64,000 nt of DNA from Albimonas pacifica (GTDB lineage: Bacteria > Pseudomonadota > Alphaproteobacteria > Rhodobacterales > Rhodobacteraceae), in NCBI RefSeq assembly GCF_900113695.1, contig NZ_FOQH01000007.1, positions 186,001 through 250,000 of the forward strand. The letters are read 5' to 3'. Positions 44,182 to 53,001 of the stretch are shown here, piece after piece. The position numbers and the translations under genes were made by a program. The notes beneath the pieces were generated by a model. It worked only from the letters and a program-made list of their open reading frames with translations, was not told where the DNA came from and ran no database searches. The first letter of the stretch is position 1, and every line of letters starts with the position of its first letter.

Positions 44182-44817
44182 TCAACCCTGATTTGCGGCC
44201 AGCCGGCGCCGCGCGGCGGGGGGCGGCGCGATCTCGGTGAAGGGCAGGCCCAGCCGCGCCTCGGCCTTCAGCACCACGAGGGCGGCGGCGCGGGCGTCCT
44301 CCTCGGCGTCGTGGTGGTGGAAGTCGAGCGAGAGGGCGCGCTTCAGATGCCCCAGCCCGTGGCCGCCGTTCCCCTTGAACTCCGGCCAGGCGGCGCGGGC
44401 GATGCGCACGCTGTCGAGCCAGAGCCACGCGGGCGGCTCCCGCCCCGCCAGCGCGCAGGCGGCGGCGACGGCGCGGCTGTCGAAGCCCGAGTGCTGGATC
44501 AGCGGCTGGCGGCCCAGCAGCGGGGCCAGCAGGTCGAGGGCTGCGGGAAACAGCGGCGCGCCGGCCACGTGCGCGCGCCCGATGCCGTGCAGCCAGGTGT
44601 TGGCGAAGGCCACGTCCGCGCCCGGGTCGACGAAGGTCGACCAGCTCTCGATCCCGCCGTCCTCGCGCACGCAGGCGAGGCCGATCTGGCAGATCGAGGA
44701 GACGGGCCCGCAGGCGGTCTCGACGTCCAGCGCCACGAAGCGGAAGCCGCCCTGCGGGGGCGGGCGGCGGGGCGCCTCGCCCGGGGGCGGGCGGCCGAAG
44801 CGGTCGCGCGCGCTCAC
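44182..44817 (-). CDS. DnaQ-like 3'-5' exonuclease
   Basis: A 211-residue DEDD-type exonuclease. Exo I is FRFVALDVETACGPVSSICQIGLA with the D-x-E pair; Exo II is the QHSGFDSRAVAAAC block; Exo III is HHHDAEEDARAAALVVL with the last Asp. The FANTWLHGI stretch before Exo II is typical of the DnaQ/polymerase III epsilon-like subgroup in Rhodobacterales. Pro-rich N-terminus of 20 residues. It is only 4 bases downstream of the preceding unknown gene, so they form an operon. Confidence 0.85.
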   Translation of the reverse strand: MSARDRFGRPPPGEAPRRPPPQGGFRFVALDVETACGPVSSICQIGLACVREDGGIESWSTFVDPGADVAFANTWLHGIGRAHVAGAPLFPAALDLLAPLLGRQPLIQHSGFDSRAVAAACALAGREPPAWLWLDSVRIARAAWPEFKGNGGHGLGHLKRALSLDFHHHDAEEDARAAALVVLKAEARLGLPFTEIAPPPAARRRLAANQG

Positions 44818-44821
44818 CGGT

Positions 44822-45487
44822 TCAGTTCAGCAGGGGCCCGCGGCGACGGACGATGTCGAGCAGGCTCTCGTCCTCGTCGAGCTCCACGTCCTCGACGGTC
44901 TCGTCGTCGGGATCCGTCTCGGCGTCGTCGCGCGAGGCGTCGATCTGCACGGCCTTCGCGCCCCGCGCCTCGAGCAGCGAGACCAGCTCGACCAGCGCCG
45001 CCGAGGGCGCGGTGCCGAAGTCGACCGAGACCGCCCCCGTCGCGACCGAGGCCGAGTGCAGACGGTCGGCGGGGAAGGGATCGTCCTCGCCCTCGGGCTC
45101 GTGGACGTTGAACCAGCGTTCGAACCAGCCCTCCAGCGCGTCCTCGGGCAGGTCGCCGAGGTCGTGGTGGACCACCACGTCGTCCCAGCGCAGGCGGAAC
45201 ACGTGCAGGGTCAGGGCGCCCACGCGCTCGGCGAAGGCGGGCAGGTCCTGGCCGTGGGGGACCTCCATGGCGAAGTCCAGCGACACCGCCCGGTCGTCGG
45301 GCAGGCGCAGCACCAGGTCGAATCGGTAGAGGCCGCCGAGGAAGCCGGGATCCTCGAGATCCACGCCCACCTCGGACATGCCCTCGACGCCGGGCTCCAC
45401 GGTCGCCTCGACCATGCCGGCGAAGAACGAGAGGTAGGTCTCGCGCGCGGCGGCGGCGAGGGAGGCGAGAGACGGGGCTTCGGTCAT
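44822..45487 (-). CDS. Unknown acidic protein (221 aa), partner of the next gene
   Basis: A soluble, very acidic protein. The first 150 residues look globular (TYLSFFAGMVEATVEPGVEGMSEVGVDLEDPGFLGGLYRFDLVLRLPDDRAVSLDFAMEVP, then VFRLRWDDVVVHHDLGDLPEDALEGWFERWFNVHEP); the C-terminal 40 are almost a run of Asp and Glu before RRRGPLLN. I recognise no family. ATG 45487 has GAGG 9 bases upstream. The gene lies 63 bases after the 115-aa unknown and 4 bases before the exonuclease, so the three are probably co-transcribed. Confidence 0.6.
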   Translation of the reverse strand: MTEAPSLASLAAAARETYLSFFAGMVEATVEPGVEGMSEVGVDLEDPGFLGGLYRFDLVLRLPDDRAVSLDFAMEVPHGQDLPAFAERVGALTLHVFRLRWDDVVVHHDLGDLPEDALEGWFERWFNVHEPEGEDDPFPADRLHSASVATGAVSVDFGTAPSAALVELVSLLEARGAKAVQIDASRDDAETDPDDETVEDVELDEDESLLDIVRRRGPLLN

Positions 45488-45550
45488 GAGGCGCATCCTC
45501 AAGGCTTCGGGCGGGCGGAGCAAGGGGCGCGGGGGACGCGGCCCGCCGCC

Positions 45551-45898
45551 TCAGTCGTAGAAGGGCTGGACCTGGGCGACGATCACCGCGTTCTCGGCGA
45601 GCGCCCGGGCCATCAGCTCGCGGTCGGTCTCGTGGATCTCCTCGCCGCGCTCCTCGCGTTCCTCGACCGTGCCCCAGCCGGTGACCTCGATCGGGGACAT
45701 CTCGGCGGTCTTGAGCACGGCGACGGTCTCGCGCACGGCCTCGGGCTCGTCCACGCCGGAAGCGTAGCACAGCAGGGCCGCGCCCGTCGCGTCGGCAGGC
45801 AGGCCGTCGCCCTCGGCGCGGCCGACCTCGACCAGCAGGGTGAACACCTGCTGGGGGCGGGGGGCCCTGGCGGCCCCCTCCTTCGTCGGCTTGGTCAT
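45551..45898 (-). CDS. Unknown small acidic protein (115 aa)
   Basis: A soluble protein: VFTLLVEVGRAEGDGLPADATGAALLCYASGVDEPEAVRETVAVLKTAEMSPIEVTGWGTVEEREERG, ending AVIVAQVQPFYD. The alternation of short strands and helices suggests a small alpha/beta fold. No family recognised. It heads a run of unknown, unknown, exonuclease. The sequence has the regular codon use of the neighbours. Confidence 0.6.
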   Translation of the reverse strand: MTKPTKEGAARAPRPQQVFTLLVEVGRAEGDGLPADATGAALLCYASGVDEPEAVRETVAVLKTAEMSPIEVTGWGTVEEREERGEEIHETDRELMARALAENAVIVAQVQPFYD

Positions 45899-45974
45899 GG
45901 CGGCGGTCCTCGCTCGGGTGCGCTGGGACCGGCCCTATAGTCGATCGGCGCGGCGAGTCGAGCCCCGCCGGGGC

Positions 45975-46592
45975 TCAGGCGCCCCTGCGGCGGCGGCCCA
46001 GCGCGACGAGCCCCGCCAGACCCGCGCCCAGCATCAGCGCCGGCGCCGGCAGCGGGACCGGCGTGCCGAACGGGCCGAAGACGAACGTCTCGAAGCCGAC
46101 GCCGCCGGCCCCGACCGACCCGACGTTGTCGTTGGGCGAAAGGAAGGTGTAGGTCTCCCCCGCGAGGAAGGTCAGCCCCGCGCCCAGGTCGTAGGGCCCG
46201 TCCGACAGGCCCGAGAGCAGCGCCGTCTCCGACACGCCCGGCCCGGTCACCGAGAAGCCGACGTTGTTGCTCGCGAAGCTCAGCGTGCCGCCGGTCCAGA
46301 CGATGTCGGCGTCGAAGACCACCGTCCAGCTCATCCCCAGGCTGCCGCTGCCCAGCAGGAGGCCGGCGCCGGCGTTGAAGAAGTCGTTGGCGCCGGCTTC
46401 GACGATCGGGTTGGCGAAGACGGCGCCGACGCCGTCGTAGATCCCGCCCGACACGGTCCGCTCGCAGACCGTCTGACCGTCGCAGGCGTAGTCGGCGAAA
46501 TCGAGCGTGGAGGGCCCGACGGGAAGGGCGGACGCCGGGGCGGCCAGAAGCGCCAGCGCCAGGCCGACGCACGGGATACGGAGGGAGAGCAC
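45975..46592 (-). CDS. VPLPA-CTERM sorting domain protein
   Basis: A 205-residue exported protein (signal GLALALLAAPASA). The body is a small beta-rich domain with two cysteines (YACDGQTVCERTVSGGI), possibly a disulfide. The C-terminus is the exact tripartite signal: VPLPAPALML, hydrophobic GAGLAGLVAL, then GRRRRGA. Family knowledge: VPLPA-CTERM proteins are recognised by a cognate exosortase (XrtD type), absent from this window. Probable surface or matrix protein. An AATTCAT/AGTTCAT repeat lies upstream, similar to that before the other sorted protein at 33801. Confidence 0.85.
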   Translation of the reverse strand: MLSLRIPCVGLALALLAAPASALPVGPSTLDFADYACDGQTVCERTVSGGIYDGVGAVFANPIVEAGANDFFNAGAGLLLGSGSLGMSWTVVFDADIVWTGGTLSFASNNVGFSVTGPGVSETALLSGLSDGPYDLGAGLTFLAGETYTFLSPNDNVGSVGAGGVGFETFVFGPFGTPVPLPAPALMLGAGLAGLVALGRRRRGA

Positions 46593-46627
46593 GGGGACAC
46601 CTCGATCTTCACACGCATGAACGAAGC

Positions 46628-46655
46628 GACCCTGCGTCGTTTCCGCCGCAGGGTC
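46628..46655 (-). terminator. Hairpin between dapD and the VPLPA-CTERM gene
   Basis: A 9-bp perfect stem (GACCCTGCG with CGCAGGGTC) with a 10-base loop containing GGAAA on the minus strand. It could end dapD transcription or form part of the leader of the VPLPA-CTERM gene, which starts 36 bases further on. Confidence 0.5.
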
Positions 46656-46673
46656 AATTCATTTTCAGTTCAT
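46656..46673. promoter_or_regulatory. TTCAT direct repeat upstream of the VPLPA-CTERM gene
   Basis: AATTCAT, TTTC, AGTTCAT: two heptamers at 11-bp spacing, matching the repeat type at 33650-33678 but in opposite orientation to its gene (the gene is on the minus strand). It lies 64-81 bases before the ATG, where an activator or repressor site would be expected. Confidence 0.4.
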
Positions 46674-46743
46674 GACGCAGCGGCGCCCTCGTGGACGACC
46701 GCCCGGCGGGGGCGCGCCCCCTCCGGCCGCGGTCGCCGGGCGA

Positions 46744-47598
<855 letters not shown>

Positions 47599-47738
47599 GG
47601 ATGTCTCCTGCCGGGCGTCGCGTCTTTTCCGGCCGCAGGCTATAGAGGCGGGGACCGCGGGGCGCAATCGCCCCGCGCCCCCCGCAATCCCGGCCGCCCG
47701 ACCGCGGGCGCCGGCCCGCCCGGAGATCCCTGCCCCCG

Positions 47739-48647
47739 ATGCCCACGCCTCCCTCCAAGCGCCCGTCGCGCGACGACCGCCACTCGATCTTCCGCTCCGC
47801 GCAGGAGGACATCGCCTCGGCCGAGCGGCAGCCGCTGACCCCGCAGTCGGCCTCGCCCGCCTACCGGCTGTCGTTCCGCGACCTGGACTTCCTGAAGCGC
47901 GAGGACCTGCGCCCGGTCCGCCTGCAGCTCGAGCTGCTGAAGGCCGAGCTGCTGATGACCGAGGCGGGGGTGGACAGCACCGTCGTGTTCTTCGGCGGCG
48001 CCCGCATCCCCAGCCCCGAGAACGCCGGCGACGCCCGCACGCCCCTGCTCGGCGAGCTGTCGAAATACTATGAGGAAGCCCGCCGCTTCGCCGCCCGCTG
48101 CACCGAGGCCTCGATGGCCGCGGGGGGCCGGCGGCACGTGATCGTCACCGGCGGCGGCCCCGGCGTGATGGAGGCCGGCAACCGCGGCGCGATGGAGGCG
48201 GGCGGCCGCTCGATCGGGCTGGGCATCGTGCTGCCCCACGAGAGCGCGCCCAACGAATACGTGACGCCGGAGCTGAGCTTCAACTTCCACTACTTCGCCA
48301 TCCGCAAGATGCACTTCCTGATGCGGGCGGAGGCGATCGCGGTGTTCCCCGGCGGCTTCGGCACGCTCGACGAGCTGTTCGAGGCGCTGACCCTGATCCA
48401 GACCAAGCGCATGGCGCCGGTCCCGATCCTGCTGTTCGGCGAGAGCTTCTGGCGCTCGATCATCGACTTCGAGGCGCTGGCGGCCTCGGGCACCATCTCC
48501 GACGCCGACCTGGAGCTGTTCCGCTTCGTGGAGACGGCGGAGGCGGCGTGGGAGGTGCTGTCGGGCCCCGTCGCCGAAGCCGAGGCCGAAGCCGCCGAGG
48601 CCGCGGCCGCGCGCAAGGCCGCCGACGAGCGGCGCGCGGGCGGCTGA
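47739..48647 (+). CDS. LOG family protein (TIGR00730)
   Basis: A 302-residue Rossmann-fold protein. Two family motifs are seen: [14 protein letters not shown], and [19 protein letters not shown], the PGGxGTxxE nucleotide-binding and catalytic element of cytokinin riboside monophosphate phosphoribohydrolases (LOG; formerly misnamed lysine decarboxylase). The N-terminal 50 residues and an Ala/Glu-rich C-terminal tail are additions to the usual 190-residue core, as in the longer type found in many proteobacteria. Likely a nucleotide 5'-monophosphate nucleosidase. Divergent from dapD with 140 bases between. Confidence 0.88.
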   Translation: MPTPPSKRPSRDDRHSIFRSAQEDIASAERQPLTPQSASPAYRLSFRDLDFLKREDLRPVRLQLELLKAELLMTEAGVDSTVVFFGGARIPSPENAGDARTPLLGELSKYYEEARRFAARCTEASMAAGGRRHVIVTGGGPGVMEAGNRGAMEAGGRSIGLGIVLPHESAPNEYVTPELSFNFHYFAIRKMHFLMRAEAIAVFPGGFGTLDELFEALTLIQTKRMAPVPILLFGESFWRSIIDFEALAASGTISDADLELFRFVETAEAAWEVLSGPVAEAEAEAAEAAAARKAADERRAGG

Positions 48648-49232
48648 GCCCGGCGGGGCGCGCGCTCTGCGAGGGCGCTTCGGTCTGCGGAAGGGGATCC
48701 CCCGGGGGGAAACCCGCCGGCATGTGGGGAACCTGCCGGCGGGCGCCTTGTGAAAGGCATTCCGTCCGGCCTCCGGGGAAGAGGAGGCGCGGACAGGCGA
48801 CGGAGGCTCCGGGGGGTAAGGTGGAGCCGCCTTCGCCATGGCGGGCCTGAGAGAAGGGCCCGCCCGAAACGCGGCTTCCCTGGTGTTGGGAAGAGGGAAA
48901 CCGCTTCCATCCGCAGGCCGGAGCGGGGACTCCGATCCACGGACGCGGGCTCCGCGTCCCGTTTGGGGGGGAGGACACGGACCCTGCTGCCACGACCGAC
49001 CCCGGCACGGGAACGGCGGACGACTGCGCGTTTGCGGCCGGTACGCGACACCGACGAATTGACCGCTACGCTGTTACGCTGCGAAGCCGCCGAGCTGAGG
49101 ACGGAAGACCCGCCGACCCGGTGGTTTCATTTGTTCAGCTTATGGTTGCGATTCCCGGGGCGCGCCAGTCCCGCGATCACGTGACATGCTGCAGCTGCGG
49201 CAAGGCCCGACGGGCCCGGAATGGTCCGGACA
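48648..49232. other. Gene-less region with strong RNA folding potential
   Basis: No credible protein gene in 585 bases. The first half (48685-48959) folds into a chain of hairpins and is listed as a candidate ncRNA. The second half (about 48965-49232) contains an AT-richer part (49120-49180) that could carry signals for the end of luxR, but I see no clear element there. Confidence 0.6.
48685..48959 (+). ncRNA. Candidate structured RNA, unassigned
   Basis: Perfect stems seen by eye: closing helix CTGCGGA (48685-48691) with TCCGCAG (48910-48916). Inside it are a 10-bp hairpin (48713-48722 with 48734-48743), GCCTCC/GGAGGC (48769-48774, 48783-48788) extended by GTCCG/CGGAC, GGCTCC/GGAGCC (48805-48810, 48823-48828) extended by GGCGA/TCGCC, an 8-bp GGCGGGCC hairpin (48840-48864), and CTTCCC/GGGAAG (48875-48893) within GCGG/CCGC. 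It ends with a terminator-like 8-bp hairpin (48941-48959) followed by GTTT. Loops are purine-rich (GGGGAACC, GGTAAGG, GAGAGAAG). It lacks the core sequences of RNase P RNA, tmRNA, SRP RNA and the common riboswitches. A real RNA is plausible, not proven. Confidence 0.4.
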
Positions 49233-49985
49233 TCAGGCCGGAACCAGCCCCAGCCCCGCCGCCCGCACCACGCAGGAGATCCGGTCGCGCACGTCGAGCT
49301 TGGAGAACAGGCGCCGCACATGGGTGTCGACCGTGTGCACCGAGCAGCCCAGGATCCCGGCGATGGCGGGGTTGGACTTGCCCTGCGCCATCCAGCCCAG
49401 CACCTCGCGCTCGCGCACGCTCAGCGTCGGCGCCGGCGGCAGGCGGGCGTCGAGCAGCCGGCACACGCACAGGTGCGCGGCCTGGAAGGCGGCCTGCAGC
49501 ATCCGCAGCCGCTCGGGCGCGTGGCGGCCCTCGGCGTCGCCCTGCGGGTCCTGGCCGTCGTGGCCGAGGCCGACGTAGCCCTTGCGCTGGCGGGGGCCGA
49601 ACGCCTGGATCGCCACCCCGTCGCCGCCGCCCGCGGCGCGGAAACGCTCCATGAAGGCATGCTCGGCCTGGGTCATCGGGCGCAGCGCGCCCGCGCGGCT
49701 CCAGCGGAAGGGATCGGTCTCGGCCATCGCGGTCCACGGCACCGGGTCGACGCGCGCGAGGTCCTCGGCCTGGTAGGCCGCGATCCACTCGGGATCGAAG
49801 CCGCTCGCGAAGCGCAGGCCCGAGACCTGGGGCGCGGCCGGATCGTGGTGGAGGTAGCTCAGCCGGACGAAGCCTTCCCCGCGCGCCAGCTCGAGGGCGG
49901 CGGTCCAGATCTCGTCGACCGTTCCGGCGGTTTCGGCCCGCTCCAGAAACCGCTGGAGGCGGGACGCGGAGGCGCTGTCGGTCAT
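49233..49985 (-). CDS. LuxR family regulator with autoinducer-binding domain
   Basis: A 250-residue protein. The N-terminal domain (about 10-165) keeps signal-pocket residues of the acyl-homoserine-lactone class: [19 protein letters not shown] gives the W, Y and DP positions, and KGYVGLG the later Gly. The C-terminal helix-turn-helix is [43 protein letters not shown]. No luxI-type synthase lies in the window, so locally it is a solo receptor. ATG 49985 has AGAGGACC upstream; longer ORF extensions lack conservation. Targets unknown; it is divergent from moaA across 521 bases. Confidence 0.88.
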   Translation of the reverse strand: MTDSASASRLQRFLERAETAGTVDEIWTAALELARGEGFVRLSYLHHDPAAPQVSGLRFASGFDPEWIAAYQAEDLARVDPVPWTAMAETDPFRWSRAGALRPMTQAEHAFMERFRAAGGGDGVAIQAFGPRQRKGYVGLGHDGQDPQGDAEGRHAPERLRMLQAAFQAAHLCVCRLLDARLPPAPTLSVREREVLGWMAQGKSNPAIAGILGCSVHTVDTHVRRLFSKLDVRDRISCVVRAAGLGLVPA

Positions 49986-50506
49986 CGGCGGCGGTCCTCT
50001 GTGCCATGGCCCGGGTCGGGCCGGGTCGGCCGTCCGTCCTGGGGTCGACGGACGGCCTGCGGCGATGCACGCGACGCCTCTGGGGCTCGCCGCCTTACGC
50101 AACGCGTTTCGATGAGCCGAAACGGCTCGCGGTCGACCGTCGCCGGCCGTCCGGGAGGAGGGGGCCCGATCCCGGGCCTTGCTGTCAGGGACCGCTCCGC
50201 GCGGCCGCGGCGCCCACCGGCGCCCTGCGTCCCACGCGGGTCGCTTCGACGAGCCGGGACATAGTTAACGCCCACGTAAGGCGCAAGGTGAAACGAATAA
50301 TTTTGACCATTTGGACAAGCAACCCGGGATTGCATCCGCCTCATGGCTGCCTCCCTTCCCCGCGTGCGGGACGGCGCGCGGCCGGCTCCCGGCGGGGGGC
50401 GGAGGCGATTCCCCACCATCGGCGCATTGCAGGCGGACCGCGCGACGCCTACGTTGCCCCCAACCGCGCCCGCCAGGGCGTCGACCCCGATCCGAAGGGA
50501 GAGGAC
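49986..50506. other. Divergent control region of luxR and moaA
   Basis: No credible gene in 521 bases. An AT-rich island at about 50265-50335 probably holds promoters: on the minus strand TTGCGC, 16 bases, CTATGT is a possible luxR promoter, and the TTGACC-ATTT-GGACAA dyad lies next to it. No molybdenum-cofactor riboswitch was recognised ahead of moaA. Confidence 0.5.
50303..50318. promoter_or_regulatory. Imperfect dyad TTGACC-N4-GGACAA
   Basis: A 16-bp inverted repeat with one mismatch per arm inside the AT-rich island between luxR and moaA. It could be the binding site of the LuxR-type protein or another dimeric regulator; it does not match the classical 20-bp lux box. Confidence 0.3.
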
Positions 50507-51541
50507 ATGACCGACGCGCGTCCCGCGGCGACCGGCCCGACGGAAGCTCCGCTGATCGACCCGTTCGCCCGCGCCATCACCTACCTGCGCGTCTCGGTGA
50601 CCGACCGCTGCGACCTGCGCTGCGTCTACTGCATGGCCGAGAACATGACCTTCCTGCCCAAGAAGGATCTTCTCAGCCTGGAGGAGCTGGAGCGTCTGTG
50701 CTCCGCCTTCGTCGACCTCGGCGTGCGCAAGCTGCGCATCACCGGCGGCGAGCCGCTGGTGCGCCGGGACATCATGACCTTCTTCGAGGCGATGGGCCGG
50801 CGCATCGGCGACGGCCTGGACGAGCTGACGCTGACCACCAACGCCACCCAGCTCCGCCGCTTCGCCAAGCCCCTCTACGACTGCGGCGTGCGGCGGGTGA
50901 ACGTCTCGCTCGACACGCTCGACGAGGGCAAGTTCCGCGAGATCACCCGCTGGGGCCGCTTCGCCCAGGTGCTCGACGGGCTGGATGCGGCGCAGGAGGC
51001 GGGGCTTCACGTCAAGATCAACGCCGTGGCGCTGAAGGGCGTGAACGACGACGAGATCCGCTCGATGACCCGCTGGTGCCACGACCGCGGCATGGACATC
51101 ACCTTCATCGAGGTGATGCCGATGGGCGACATCGGCGGCGAGGAACGGCTCGACCAGTACATGCCCCTGACCGCCGTGCGCGAGGAGCTGGCCCGCGAGT
51201 TCACGCTCGAGGACATTCCCCTCTCCACCGGCGGCCCGGCCCGCTACGTGCGGGCGAAGGAGACCGGCGGCCGGGTGGGCTTCATCACCCCCCTGACCCA
51301 CAATTTCTGCGAGAGCTGCAACCGCGTGCGCCTGACCTGCACCGGCCAGCTCTACATGTGCCTGGGCCAGGACGACGACGCCGACCTGCGCGCGGTGCTG
51401 CGCGAGAGCGCCGACGACGCCCCCGTGCGCCAGGCGATCCGCGAGGCGATCACCCGCAAGCCCAAGGGCCACGACTTCGACTATTCCCGCCGCGAGATCC
51501 GCGGCGAGGTCGGCCGGCACATGAGCGTCACCGGCGGCTGA
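50507..51541 (+). CDS. moaA: GTP 3',8-cyclase MoaA
   Basis: A 344-residue radical-SAM enzyme. The N-terminal [4Fe-4S] motif is [11 protein letters not shown] with TDR before it, followed by [15 protein letters not shown]. The C-terminal second cluster is held by [20 protein letters not shown] (CxxC...C). It converts GTP to 3',8-cH2GTP, the first step of molybdenum cofactor synthesis. The ending is RHMSVTGG; double-glycine termini are typical of Moa[16 protein letters not shown] is excellent. moaC and other Moco genes are not in the window. Confidence 0.97.
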   Translation: MTDARPAATGPTEAPLIDPFARAITYLRVSVTDRCDLRCVYCMAENMTFLPKKDLLSLEELERLCSAFVDLGVRKLRITGGEPLVRRDIMTFFEAMGRRIGDGLDELTLTTNATQLRRFAKPLYDCGVRRVNVSLDTLDEGKFREITRWGRFAQVLDGLDAAQEAGLHVKINAVALKGVNDDEIRSMTRWCHDRGMDITFIEVMPMGDIGGEERLDQYMPLTAVREELAREFTLEDIPLSTGGPARYVRAKETGGRVGFITPLTHNFCESCNRVRLTCTGQLYMCLGQDDDADLRAVLRESADDAPVRQAIREAITRKPKGHDFDYSRREIRGEVGRHMSVTGG

Positions 51542-51565
51542 CGCCGGCGCGACGCGGTTGCCGAC

Positions 51566-52402
51566 ATGACCCTCGTACCGACCGTTCGCCGGCTCGTCGC
51601 CGCGCTGGCCCCGGCGCTGGCAGCCGTCTGCGCGGCCCTCGCCGCGCCCGTCTCCGCCACGCCGGTCTGCACGCTGGTGATCGACGCGGCCGACGGCGCC
51701 GCGCTGGTCGAGGAGGGCGACTGCCGCGCCCGCGCGACGCCCGCCTCGACCTTCAAGATCCCGCTCGCCGCGATGGGCTTCGAGGCGGGGCTGCTGGACA
51801 GCCCCCGCAGCCCGGTGATGGCCTTCCGCCCCGGCGACGCCGACTGGGGCGGCGAGGCCTGGCGGCGCGACACCGATCCCGCAGCCTGGATGCGCCATTC
51901 GGTGGTCTGGTACTCGCAGCGCATCACCCGCGTGCTGGGCGCCGAGACGCTGACCCGCCAGGCCCGCGCCTTCGGCTACGGCAACGCCGACTTCTCCGGC
52001 GACCCCGGCTTCGACAACGGGCTGGAGCGGGCCTGGATCGCCTCCTCCCTGCAGGTCTCCCCGCACGAGCAGGCGGCGTTCCTGCGCGCGCTGGTGCGTG
52101 ACGCGCTGCCGATCTCGGCCGAGGCGATGCGCCTGACCCGCGCGATCGTCGAGACCCGGCAGGTCGACGGCTGGACCCTTCACGGCAAGACCGGCGGCGC
52201 CTTTCCCCGGCGCGCCGACCGCAGCTTCGACTATGCCCGCGGCTGGGGCTGGTATGTCGGCTGGGCCCAGCGGGGGGCCGAGACGCGGGTCTTCGCGGTC
52301 CTGACCCAGGCGACCGAGCGCACCGGCGTCTCGCCCGGCGTCGCCACCCGCGACGCGCTGCTGCGCCGCTGGCCGGAACTCGCCGCGGCCGGGCGGCCCT
52401 GA
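51566..52402 (+). CDS. Class D (OXA-type) beta-lactamase
   Basis: A 278-residue precursor with a signal peptide (LAPALAAVCAALAAPVSA). All class D motifs are present: STFK (61-64, nucleophile Ser61 and the carbamylated-type Lys64), SVV (112-114), YGN (138-140) and KTG (208-210). Between them lies WIASSLQVSPHEQAAFL, the typical W-x-SSL-x-SP-EQ segment. It should hydrolyse penicillin-type beta-lactams in the periplasm. Base use equals that of its neighbours and no integron or transposon parts flank it, so it looks like a resident chromosomal enzyme. It follows moaA by 24 bases, probably co-transcribed. Confidence 0.93.
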   Translation: MTLVPTVRRLVAALAPALAAVCAALAAPVSATPVCTLVIDAADGAALVEEGDCRARATPASTFKIPLAAMGFEAGLLDSPRSPVMAFRPGDADWGGEAWRRDTDPAAWMRHSVVWYSQRITRVLGAETLTRQARAFGYGNADFSGDPGFDNGLERAWIASSLQVSPHEQAAFLRALVRDALPISAEAMRLTRAIVETRQVDGWTLHGKTGGAFPRRADRSFDYARGWGWYVGWAQRGAETRVFAVLTQATERTGVSPGVATRDALLRRWPELAAAGRP

Positions 52403-52437
52403 GGCGGCGGCCGGCGCCGGCGCCCGCGGCGCACACG

Positions 52438-52472
52438 CAAAGGGGCGGCCGCATCGCGCAGCCGCCCCTTTG
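52438..52472. terminator. Bidirectional terminator, beta-lactamase / DUF1127
   Basis: A perfect 12-bp stem (CAAAGGGGCGGC 52438-52449 with its complement at 52461-52472) between convergent genes. It supplies short AAA/TTT ends in both directions. Confidence 0.75.
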
Positions 52473-52514
52473 GCTTGGGTCCCCGTCGGGGACCTCGTCA
52501 TGCGCGCCCGCGGC

Positions 52515-52760
52515 TCACTTGTAGCCGGCGGCCTCGCGGGCCACGCCCTGCAGGCTGGAGCGGTGCAGGCCCATGTCGGCCAGCACGCGGTTGTCCAGCG
52601 CCTGCAGCTCGGCGAGCGTGCGGTGATACTCGCGCCAGCGGGCCAGGCGGACGCCGGCGAGCGAGACCATGCCGCGCAGGATCTGGCCCAGCGAGGGGGC
52701 GTCGGCGGGGGCGGAAGCCGCGCGGGAGGCGGCGAGGGGGGCGTCTGCGGTCAGAGCCAT
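52515..52760 (-). CDS. DUF1127 small protein
   Basis: An 81-residue protein with a disordered Ala-rich N-terminus and the DUF1127 core at the C-terminus: WREYHRTLAELQALDNRVLADMGLHRSSL. Members are small Arg-rich proteins; in Rhodobacter and Agrobacterium several are strongly induced by stress and take part in RNA turnover and phosphate or sRNA-linked control (for example CcaF1 in R. sphaeroides). ATG 52760 is preceded by AAAAGGAAAC. A long leader and a promoter-like pair upstream suggest its own regulated transcript. Confidence 0.88.
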   Translation of the reverse strand: MALTADAPLAASRAASAPADAPSLGQILRGMVSLAGVRLARWREYHRTLAELQALDNRVLADMGLHRSSLQGVAREAAGYK

Positions 52761-52841
52761 GTTCAGTTTCCTTTTCGGTCGAAAGCGGCCCGTTCGATCC
52801 ACCGGCGTCGCGCCGGCGAGGCCGCCGTCTGTCGAGATTGG

Positions 52842-52869
52842 AAATTAGAGATGTGAAAGGTCAGGACAA
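52842..52869 (-). promoter_or_regulatory. Candidate promoter of the DUF1127 gene
   Basis: Minus strand TTGTCC (52869-52864), 16 bases, TAATTT (52847-52842) in an AT-rich pocket, giving a leader of about 75 bases with a small GCCGGCG-type hairpin. The spacing is one short of ideal for the housekeeping sigma factor; a heat-shock sigma is possible. Confidence 0.4.
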
Positions 52870-53001
52870 CGGACGTTTCGGCAACCCCGCCTTGTGCAGC
52901 GCACATACCGCAGCGCGGCGTAAATCGCGGCAGCGCAGCATACTAAGGTTTCAAAAAAATCGCTGGACGAACCCGCGCGGCGGCGCCAAGTCAGGGGCGT
53001 C

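Noticed and set aside
48685-48959. RNase P RNA, tmRNA, 4.5S RNA or cobalamin riboswitch
   Set aside because: None of the diagnostic cores is present: no GGAAAGTCC of RNase P, no alanine-tag reading frame, no GGAAGCAGCC of SRP RNA, no B12 box. Kept only as an unassigned candidate.
50319-50506. Moco riboswitch ahead of moaA
   Set aside because: The leader has GC-rich hairpins but I could not match the conserved Moco RNA segments.
51566-52402. Mobile resistance cassette
   Set aside because: No attC-like site, integrase, transposase or terminal repeat nearby, and composition equals that of its neighbours.
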